Source of the DNA: Earliella scabrosa
Taxonomy: Eukaryota; Basidiomycota; Agaricomycetes; Polyporales; Polyporaceae
Direction: 5' to 3'
NCBI GenBank assembly: GCA_022605405.1
Contig: JABYQQ010000001.1
Location: 868,001-932,000 of the forward strand
DNA length: 64,000 nt
Of this stretch, positions 56,139-64,000 are shown in pieces. The translations under genes were made by a program, and so were the position numbers. Below the pieces are notes generated by a model. That model was given only the letters and a program-made list of their open reading frames with translations, did no database searches and was not told the origin of the DNA. The first letter of the stretch is position 1; every line of letters begins with the position of its first letter.

Positions 56139-58026
56139 ACCAGCACTAATCATCCCAACCCTAGCCCAGTATTTGTGCACAGCTTTTTTGTTACTTGCTC
56201 TTCAAGTGCTTCATAGATTGATATAGTGCTTATGGCCCATTCAAAGTGGTTATTAGCTGATGATTTGAGTATATAAATTTTGTAGACACCAACTGTAAGT
56301 TTTTATTGTTTTAGCACATCATATGTACAGATCAATACTGAGTGTAGCAGATGCAAAATAAACTTGCCCATATCAGAACAGATGTGCTGTCTTTTAGCAT
56401 TGGTGAGGGCACTGTCCAAGGGCATCTATACTACCAAATTAGATTGTAGTATGGTTGCAACCTCAAAAGATAGCTGTTATCCTTCATTATGTGATGCCAG
56501 TGCTTCTATTGTGTGTTGCTTATAGTTGTAACATTATACTTGCCTTGATACAAACACTCAGAGTAGTCTCTCTATATATACGACAATTATCTGTTATATA
56601 AGCACCTAAATTGATCGGAGATATTGATAATTGCTGAACAGGCTCTGCAGCAGCCCAGAGCCTGTGCAGCATCGCATTTTTTGGCCGATGGGCACTTAAC
56701 TAAGCATCACATGATACATAGTCACACAAAGTGTATTTTGCACATTTCCCTGCACATAACATACCAATATATGATATATTATATATTGTTGGCATCAGCA
56801 TCTCAAGGACTATATATTGAAATATATATTAGAGACTCATGTGACACATAGCGGATGATATTTGCCTGTCAATCTTACTATATCATAGCCTGCACAGAAA
56901 ATACTGCAGCATACTGTCAAAAGTGGATGTTGAAGGAGGTGACACTACTACCAAGCCATAAGCATTGACATTGCTCACTATAAAGGCTTAAAACTTGATC
57001 ATGACCATATTGACTGACTGTTAGTTATTGCCACTACCCATAGTGATGCTTACAATCTGGGAGATGACACTGATGAAATAATCATAGCTTCTGCATTTCT
57101 GAGTGAATTGAGAAGATTGAACCTTGTATGAATAAAGACAGCACACAGTCACATTGTGAGCATAGAGTGGCTACAATGCTAACATTGCTTCAAGAGATAG
57201 CTAAGCAGCAAGTGCCAAGTTTGCATTTTGGCTGTGTAGCAAAGACAATCATCTACCTTTTTGTATAAATCACTCATACTTCTGAGTTTTTCAATGATGA
57301 CTGCTTTTAGCCATATATTTGAATTTGGAGAGAAATCTTTAGACAGAGTGTGCAATCAAATATTGAAAAAGCGCTCACAAGAAATTATTAAATGCAACGC
57401 TGCTGCAGGTGCCTATTGCTCTCTGGAGCTTTCTACACAGTATTATCGTTATTGAAAGAGTATATTCTGCAGAACACATTCCATCAGATTGAAGATACCA
57501 CTATGACAAATGTTATTTGAAAATGATAGACATAGAATTAGAGACATTATACTACAGTACATGGACTACAATAATATATAACTCATCAATTGTCTCTGCC
57601 AGAGATTGGCCCACTTCAAACCAAGTTCATGCGGCTGTGCAGGAGCTAGTACTGCTTGCTTCAAAGTGTATCTCTGTCAGTTTCTTATGAATGTATAGAG
57701 TATTATATACCATTAGAACCAGAAAAATGAGCTTTCTTCACTTGACCACCGTGGGAATATCATCATCACAACTGAACAAGCTATTCACTATTTACTAAAT
57801 AGCTTCATTAATACTGGACCAAAGAAATATGGAAAAAATGACTATAATTTTCTATAGTATCATCTCTATCCATTCTATATACTATTCAGCTGTCATATGT
57901 ACATTGCATTGGAGTGTAGAAGGTTGACCATCATTGCAACTTTTTGAAGAGTTGCTGTAAGAAATTCCAGAAGATGTTCAATGGTGTATCATATTTTGAT
58001 CAAAATATTTCTAAAATGGTGCCAGT
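56139..58026. other. AT-rich gene-free region with rolling-circle terminus
   Basis: CTCATCAATTGTCTCTGCCA, GAGATTGGCCCAC and AAACCAAGT at 57582-57626 is another 3' end of the Helitron2-like family; its 5' end is not identifiable. Phrases such as AAATAAACTTGCCCATAT (56350) also occur in the hAT-like element. No coding region. Confidence 0.45.
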
Positions 58027-58305
58027 GGATAGAGCTCATTTTTGCGGTTTTGGTAATATATAATAGTTCATTGATTCATCAGAAACTGACAGAGATACAC
58101 TTTGAAGCCAATAGTAATATTATGTCTTGATTAGGCATTGGAGAATCCTAAACCAAAATAGGTGCCACCGACAGCGGTTTGGGATTCTCCAGTGCCTAAT
58201 CGAGACATCACATTACTATTCGCTTCAAAGTGTATCTCTGTCAGTTTCTACTGAACTTATAGGGTATTATATACCATTAGAATCAGAACAATGAGCTCTC
58301 TTCAA
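58027..58305. repeat. large imperfect palindrome
   Basis: Arms of roughly 130 bp around 58165: AGAAACTGACAGAGATACAC and TTTGAAG ... AGGCATTGGAGAATCCTAAA against TTTGGGATTCTCCAGTGCCT ... CTTCAAAGTGTATCTCTG, TCAGTTTCT. Could extrude as a cruciform; fits a foldback form of the local element family. Confidence 0.75.
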
Positions 58306-59092
58306 TCGCACTACTGTGGGAATATTCTTGTCCCAACTGAATGATCTATTCACTATTTATTCACTTCATGAGTTCTATTGCAAACATTACGGAAAAATCA
58401 TGATGATTTTCTATTATATCATCTCTATCCATTTCATATAATACTGAGCTGTTATATGTACATTGATATATAGAAAGTTGACAATCATTGCAACTTTTGA
58501 ACATTTGACCATTAGATGTGTTTGTTGATACATGCATAAGAGTTCAGGGAGAAACTATATAGATAGAAAGGAAGCTCCCAAGAAATTGATCCAAAGTAGG
58601 GCAGAAAGTAGACTTGTCCTCACCCATTCTGGTACTAGGCACGCTAAGTACCAAAAGTTGAAACGGCTGGGCTATTTGGTTGCACTTTTTGGGGGGTCAG
58701 CTAGCGCCCATTGTGGGAATGCATACTTAGCAAAAACCACCATGTTCTCCAGGGCAGAAATGATGTTCAGCACTGTTCACACCCTTGTAATGACCTGGTA
58801 ATATGCCGAAATAGCTCATGTATGCTGTATGAGTGAACTGACAAAGCTTTTCTGCTATATTTACCTTCTGTCCCTGCTAGGGAGCAAGATTCCACTCCCA
58901 CAGGGGTCACAGCAGGGCTTTTCCCCAGCCTATCCACCAGTGTCTCTCTGAAGGTACGCAACTCTGCATTTAATGTTCCCTTAATATGATTGTCACATAG
59001 GAACAAGGGGTTCGGAGGCGAGATGCTGCTCATTAAGCTCCCTACGCCCTTGACTGGTCACCCTCCATGTTCTTAGCCGGTTTACGATTGAT
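58306..59092. other. gene-free region, possible broken minus-strand exon
   Basis: 58410-58530 repeats the TATATCATCTCTATCCATT / GTTGACAATCATTGCAACTT block. On the minus strand 59033-58870 reads SISPPNPLFLCDNHIKGTLN then AELRTFRETLVDRLGK, which looks coding but is not recognised and is not connected to anything. Confidence 0.35.
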
Positions 59093-59431
59093 GAGTGCAA
59101 CGAAGAAATTGTTCTTTAAGTACGACGTTCTCCGCCAAAATGTGTTACAGAAAGTTGTGCCCATGAGAAAATAATTCGTACTCTGATTACACAGGGTAAG
59201 AGGAGAGTAAGCGCTAATATAAGCACTGGTAACAAAGTTTCTTACCGAGCCAACCCTAAACTGAGGTTAGCTGAGCCACACGGCAACCTGTTAGCCGCCC
59301 ACAGCACTGCCATTATGTCTACAGTCTAGCTTTGTTTTTATTCTATACAGCACATTAATACTAGTTACATAGTGAAAGGAGATATAGGTGGGCTTGCATA
59401 TCTTATAAACGCAAAATAAGCATTCAAATAA

Positions 59432-59495
59432 CCAAAAATCTGAAGCTTTCTGTGCCTCGCTTTCAACTGAAACACAGAAAGCTTCAGATTTTTGG
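59432..59495. repeat. internal hairpin of element E
   Basis: CCAAAAATCTGAAGCTTTCT and GTG paired with CAC and AGAAAGCTTCAGATTTTTGG. Same location as the hairpins of A and C, different stem sequence. Confidence 0.8.
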
Positions 59496-59505
59496 CTGAT
59501 GGTGC

Positions 59506-59877
59506 CACGGCGTGCAGACCCAGATTCCAGGACCCCTGACAGTCGTGTGGAATACCTACGACAGTCATGCCGACCACACGAATATCACTGGTCTGTCTCG
59601 TCGCGTGGAAGATTGTATGTCACGTTGATGTCTTGAGACTGTCCCGAAACACATGACGTCATCTCCATGAAATCACTGTCAAAGCTCCTTGACACGCTCA
59701 CCAGGACACGACAGAGACATGTCAAAGGGATTCCACCCAAAGGGAAGTACTTACATGACTTGATAGGTTTTGTGTTGTGCACTGGGAAATTTCAAAGCAA
59801 TCTCTGTGGGGGGATTGACTGTCGTAGGTATTCCACGAGACTGTCAGAGGTCCTGGAATCTGGGTCTGCACACCGTG
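59506..59877. mobile_element. CACTA-like MITE
   Basis: Ends CACGGCGTGCAGACCCAGAT and the inverse of ATCTGGGTCTGCACACCGTG with a 3-bp duplication TGC (59503-59505, 59878-59880). Element C shows the empty site (GATGGTGCTTCACAGTTCC on the minus strand). 372 bp; arms continue with GTCGTGTGGAATACCTACGA and its inverse. Confidence 0.72.
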
Positions 59878-61033
59878 TGCTCAATAGTTCCTGGTCACAT
59901 GACCTCTGACAATCTCAGATTGTAGCCATAAATTGTGGGAACAAAACAACATATATCACCATATGTTTTTAATCAAAACTGTATGTGCTAGAGTCAAAAT
60001 ACAAGTGCCCAAATCGGGAAGAATGCACTGTTTTTCGCATTCCATGGACGCTCAACAGGTGCCTAAGCTACTAAATTTGGCAGGTATAGTCATAAGTATT
60101 GACTTGAATGTGTATCTCTGTTAGTTTCTAATCAATCAATGAAGTATAATATATCATTGAAACCAGAAAAACCAGCTCTGTTCGATGGTGTCAGAACTGT
60201 ATCTGTACCATAAGTGCTATAGATTAGGTTTGATTACCCTTAGTTAGTATACAAGCACAGCCACCTGCCAGCGCACTAATGCTCATCAGTAGATCCCCAG
60301 ATCCCTTATGTCCACTTATGTGCCCTTATTCGGACACATAAGTGCACGTAAGTGGGCGGCTAATGGGCCATTGGGCACAGCTTTTTGGGTTGATTGAGAC
60401 CCACTTGCGCTTGGTTTATAGCACCTTTGAATCACCACCATTTCATATGAAATGTTGTATGATGGTAGCTCACAGTATCAGAAATGTCTGGTTTAAATTT
60501 GGCAGGATTTTTATCAAGTCGTTGGAAAGCTGTTTACAAAACTGTGAGACCCCCAAAATGGTGCATAAGTGGAATAAGTGGGCATAAGTAGACATAAGTG
60601 ACATAAGGAATTCTGGTATCTACTGATGCTGGCATCTCTGTTCTCCTTATCTCAGTCGTTCACCATCCTAGCAGCTGAGGTATGTTCATCTATACTCTTT
60701 ACTGTACCTATCTCATATACTGATCACTGTATAGTGACACATCCTGTGTCCTTCTATAGGTAGTTCTAATGATAGTCATTCACCATCCTAGCGGCTGAGT
60801 AACACATTCTGTGTCCTTCTACAGGTTCTGACAGATGGGACTGCTTTTGAGACATTCTGGATACAACTGAGCCAGATATTCACTGTTAACTAAGTAACAT
60901 TCTGTTATGTTATATCTATGAGGTGCACATTCATAGATAGATTACAGTGTATAGTATCGTAAGTTTGCTTATAAATATCATACACCCACTCATCAATCGT
61001 ACCCTGCCAGACATGGCCCACTCCTCAACAAGT

Positions 61034-61193
61034 CTCTGTCGACTCTCCAGACCCAAAACAACATCAGTATGTCATATAATGTCCCTCTGGCAACGATACA
61101 ACCACCCCCGACAGCTTCTGCCATGTTGCCCAGCGGCCATTGATTCCACCCAATTCTACCCCTCCACCGCCCATCCCCGCTCGTTCACCTTTC
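61034..61193. other. unassigned sequence between element E and hAT copy 3
   Basis: Pyrimidine-rich (CCTCCACCGCCCATCCCC). It continues across the hAT-like insertion into 61909-62028, which ends in a possible start codon ATGGCCTCTTTCGACGTCC at 61993. Possibly the 5' region of a gene cut by the insertions; the product is not recognisable. Confidence 0.35.
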
Positions 61194-61908
61194 TAGTGTT
61201 GTAAAGTCCGGTCAAGTCCGGTTATTTGACCTCTCCGGAGATAACCGGACTTTCGACCGGACCTGACCAGTTCAGTTTGAGAGAACCGGACCGAATGTTC
61301 GGTTCTACTACAACCTGACCGAACCTCGGTCCGGTTCTCGGTTATAACCGGTCCTGAACCGATTGTGAAGTGGCTATGCTGAAAATTGATGTTTTTGTCA
61401 AATCGTAGCCTGGAGCCATGGGAATCAAACGATATATATAACTATATGTTTTAGATCAAAACTGAACGTGCTATGTTCAAAATAAACTTGCCCATATTGG
61501 GACAGATGTTTGTTTTCAGAGTTTTCCGCGGGCGCTTAGGCGCTTGAACCGGCACCTAGGTTGCCAGATTGGGTTTGTTGGCATTTGTCACCCCGAAAGA
61601 CAGCCCATCTGTCCCAAAATGGGCAAGTTTGTTTTGATTCTAGGACACTCAGTTCTCATCCAAAGTATATAGTGTTATATACCATTAGAATCGTAGGATC
61701 ATTGGCTACAATATGTGATACTATTTACAGTCGGTCATGACCGGTTCGAACCGGTTATGGACCGGTTCTGATATACGGCCGCCAAAAATAACTCGACCTG
61801 AACCGATGACTCGACCGATTATTTTCCGGTTCTGGTCCGGTTTTTTTAAGTTGGGTCAGGTTATTTTTCGGGTTCTGACCGGTCCTAGGACCCGACTTTA
61901 CAACACTA
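61194..61908. mobile_element. hAT-like non-autonomous element, copy 3 (uninterrupted)
   Basis: TAGTGTTGTAAAGTCCGG ... GACTTTACAACACTA, 715 bp, with 8-bp duplication CACCTTTC (61186-61193 and 61909-61916). Inverted in orientation relative to copies 1 and 2. Serves as reference for the empty site of the rolling-circle insertions in the other two copies. AACCGGTT-type inverted motifs fill both ends. Confidence 0.9.
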
Positions 61909-62420
61909 CACCTTTCCAATCCATGCTGTCAACTCCTGACTGATATATTATACCTCTCCTAAGACCTGGCACTCACCTTCTGGTACTTCCCATGGCCTCT
62001 TTCGACGTCCAGGCTCATTTACCCCAAATAGTGTTGCAGGGTCTGGTCCCAGGACCGATCAAGGACTGCAGTCCGGACCGGGACCGAACCCCACTAGGAT
62101 CAGACCAGGACCAATTCCATCGGTCCAGTCCTGCGGTCTCAGTCCGGTCCTCACACAGGCAGCCATCTGTAGAGGACCGGTGAGGACTGGTCCGGACCGG
62201 TCCGTGACTGCTCTAATATAGTACTATATACAGTAATTTTTCGGTGATTTTTGGGAATTTTTTCAAATTTCTATGGGCCATTTTTGTTGTGTCCATCAAT
62301 TGAGCCCATAATGAAGATCATATCAAGCCTAGATTACGTGTTTATCTATACATCTGATCTGATCTAATCTAATCTGGGCGGCGCCCTATCACAATGCCTC
62401 TGACTGATGGCTTTGCAATG

Positions 62421-62500
62421 TCTTGTTGGCTCAGCTGGTAGAGCACTTGCATTACAATGGCCTTTTTGTGAGGCCCCGAGTTCAATTCCCACTAGTGCCG
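62421..62500 (+). other. tRNA-like pol III promoter remnant (SINE-like)
   Basis: A box TGGCTCAGCTGG at 62427 with D-arm GCTC...GAGC, hairpin GGCCT-TTTTGTG-AGGCC, and B box GAGTTCAATTCC at 62479. The box spacing is 52 bp, longer than in a tRNA, and the T-arm and acceptor stems do not pair, so it is not a functional tRNA; more likely a tRNA-derived SINE head or a pseudogene. Confidence 0.5.
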
Positions 62501-62528
62501 ACTTGTTTCCAGTGGGCCACTGCAGTTG

Positions 62529-62850
62529 AACTGGTCCAGGACCAGGCTTCTAGAACCATCTGTCCACATGTTCTTGCTCCCATATCCGAGAGCAGGTGTT
62601 TAATTCTATATCTAGCATGTTTTGATGCGGTTATGTAAAATATTCAGTGCAGAGAGCTTTCTAATATATCGTGAGTGGGGGAGGAGAACACGTTAGGACG
62701 GCTGGCCCAACGGGTCGTCTGAGAAGCCCGGTGTTTTTCCCACCAGAGACTTAGTTTCCCAGACGCCCGTAAATCCTCATATCTGTAACTTCGCGCGCAT
62801 CAAGCCTCCTCCTGCGCACGAGACCAGTGCGAGACCAGCGCGAGACTCGC
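62529..62850. repeat. left arm of 0.3 kb inverted repeat
   Basis: Nearly perfect inverse of 63352-63662 (GTCCAGGACCAGGCTTCTAG ... GAGACCAGCGCGAGACTCGC). Spacer of 501 bp. Confidence 0.88.
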
Positions 62851-63110
62851 CTTGTGTGCATACCCTTCATTGAGCATCGCAAGGAAGCTGAACAGGTGCA
62901 ATGAAAGTTGACTTTGAGGATTGCTCTAATTATGCGGCTCATTTTTATTCACCCACTGCAGCCCATGGGCCGACTTGGAAACAAGTCAGTGAATAGTATC
63001 TCTAGTACTGCTGCCCCTACTCCACATGAAGTTGTGACAATTAGCAGCGCCGCAGGCCTACCAAGCTGACATTACAGTTGCAAATGCGCGACATTAACCT
63101 GACATGAGCA

Positions 63111-63180
63111 AGCATAACGAGCGAGCAGAGCAGCCTCCAGGCTCAAGCATAACGAGCGAGCAGAGCAGCCTCCAGGCTCA
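63111..63180. repeat. 35-bp tandem duplication
   Basis: AGCATAACGAGCGAGCAGAG and CAGCCTCCAGGCTCA, two exact copies head to tail in the spacer between the inverted arms. Confidence 0.9.
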
Positions 63181-63351
63181 AGCTGCCACGCCGCGCTGGC
63201 AGGCCTAGTACACCGAACGGCGGCAGGCCGGGAGCACAATAATCAAGCTGTTGGGGGTGTGCTTGTACTACTAGGCGGCAGCGTATGGAGAGGTACCATC
63301 TCAGGCTCTTGTAGCATTCGCGAGAGGTAAATGCTATGAGATTGTGCAAGG

Positions 63352-63662
63352 AGCGAGTCTCGCGCTGGTCTCGTGTGCAGGAGGAGGCTTGATGTGCGCG
63401 AAGTTACAGATATGAGGATTTACGGGCGTCTGGGAAACTAAGTCTCTGGTGGGAAAAACACCGGGCTTCTCAGACGACCCGTTGGGCCAGCCGTCCTAAC
63501 GTGTTCTCCTCCCCCACTCACGATATATTAGAAAGCTCTCTGCACTGAATATATTACATAACCGCATCAAAACATGCTAGATATAGAATTAAACACCTGC
63601 TCTCGGATATGGGAGCAAGAACACGTGGACAGATGGTTCTAGAAGCCTGGTCCTGGACCAGT
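63352..63662. repeat. right arm of 0.3 kb inverted repeat
   Basis: Inverse of 62529-62850; differs by a 10-12 bp deletion (GAGACCAGTGC present only in the left arm) and a few substitutions. Confidence 0.88.
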
Positions 63663-63766
63663 TCAGGACCAGTCTGGACTGGCATCGGTCCAGGACCGGT
63701 CCCAGACTGGGACCGGACTGCGGTCCTCCCCAGGACTGCTGGGACTGGACTGTCAGTCCGGTCCTC

Positions 63767-64000
63767 TGTCACGAACGGTCCCTCAGCGCCTAGGGAAGCG
63801 CCCAACTAACCACCGTTCACGACCGTTCACTGTTTCCATTGTTCGCTATCTCCATTGTACTTGCAGATTCCAGAGCCCTTTTTGTCTCTTCTTCTTTGTT
63901 CCGGACACAATTGTTGTCGTACCATTGTATCTCCTCCATTGTTTCATTACTCTATTGTTCTATTGTTCTCCAAGCGCTATTGTTGTAACCGTAGATATAA
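63767..64000 (+). repeat. chromovirus 1 family LTR, cut by window end
   Basis: TGTCACGAACGGTCCCTCAG onwards matches 4433-4670 with few differences, up to the TATA-like GATATAA at the window edge. Same strand as the first copy, so it could be a 5' LTR of another element or a solo LTR. Confidence 0.85.

Larger units (their letters stand above)
59093..61033 (+). mobile_element. non-autonomous Helitron2-like element E
   Basis: TACGATTGATGAGTGC at 59093; CTCATCAATCGTACCCTGCC, AGACATGGCCCAC and TCAACAAGT end at 61033. It is the plus-strand relative of A and C (GCCAACCCTAAACTGAGG; CTGTTAACTAAGTAACATTC). It carries a CACTA-like MITE (59506-59877), a hairpin (59432-59495) and an extra stretch at about 60200-60850 with a tandem duplication (CATTCACCATCCTAGC.GCTGAG and TGTGTCCTTCTA.AGG, each twice). 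Confidence 0.7.
62029..63766. mobile_element. hAT-like element, second family, right end missing
   Basis: Starts TAGTGTTGCAGGGTCTGGTC, a variant of the hAT-like ends above, followed by GGACCGG-rich sequence; similar GGACC/GGTCC-rich sequence at 63650-63766 forms the other side, but the expected inverse end is absent, being replaced by the LTR at 63767. It contains the 0.3 kb inverted arms and the pol III-like boxes listed separately. Confidence 0.55.

Noticed and set aside
62421..62500. Functional tRNA gene
   Set aside because: A and B boxes are present but the acceptor and T stems do not pair and the box spacing is too long.

Overview
The window is a transposon graveyard from a fungus, almost certainly a basidiomycete of the Agaricomycetes. 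The signs are short GT-AG introns of about 50-60 nt, two KDZ (Kyakuja-Dileera-Zisupton) transposase genes with their cysteine-cluster N-termini, chromodomain Ty3/gypsy pol genes, Helitrons with PIF1-type helicases, and small proteins with a viroplasmin/RNase H1-N-like fold. I see no clear single-copy host gene, only fragments (a HECT-like gene and a few unplaced exons). All family names rest on motif recognition, not on searches.

Layout. 1-5.0 kb: a scrap of Helitron helicase, then the 3' half of a chromovirus pol split by a 1.9 kb hAT-like element (8-bp TSD), which itself holds a non-autonomous rolling-circle element and a CACTA-like MITE; the chromovirus LTR ends near 5020. 5.0-6.5 kb: broken HECT-like gene. 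6.6-17.3 kb: a complete-looking 10.7 kb KDZ transposon with roughly 0.8 kb terminal inverted repeats, a perfect 8-bp TSD (AAAGTGAC) and three minus-strand genes (KDZ transposase, viroplasmin-like protein, HMG-box-like protein). 17.5-25.9 kb: an AT-rich 8.4 kb rolling-circle element with short inverted repeats at both ends plus a 3' hairpin (Helitron2/Helentron-like), coding one broken Rep-helicase that ends in a USP-like cysteine peptidase. 25.9-28.1 and 36.0-36.6 kb: two interrupted accessory genes. 28.1-36.0 kb: a 7.9 kb element with 126-bp TIRs and a 7-8 bp TSD, holding a second, unrelated Helitron gene. 37.4-42.8 kb: a second KDZ transposase gene, split by a hAT-like MITE, followed by an exact 42-bp-period repeat array and a CACAGGTG terminus. 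42.8-44.5 kb: 3' part of a second chromovirus. 46.8-50.0 kb: an intact PIF/Harbinger element with both of its genes open. 50-61 kb: AT-rich nested non-autonomous rolling-circle elements and MITEs. 61-64 kb: a third hAT-like MITE, a large inverted repeat with pol III-like boxes, and the start of another copy of the first chromovirus LTR.

The insertions are nested and the order can often be read off. Removing the 8.4 kb rolling-circle element joins two exon pieces in frame, removing the 7.9 kb TIR element joins the viroplasmin-like gene in frame, and the third hAT-like copy shows the empty site of the rolling-circle element found in the first. Both KDZ loci carry a viroplasmin-like gene beside the transposase, which suggests shared cargo of this transposon group.
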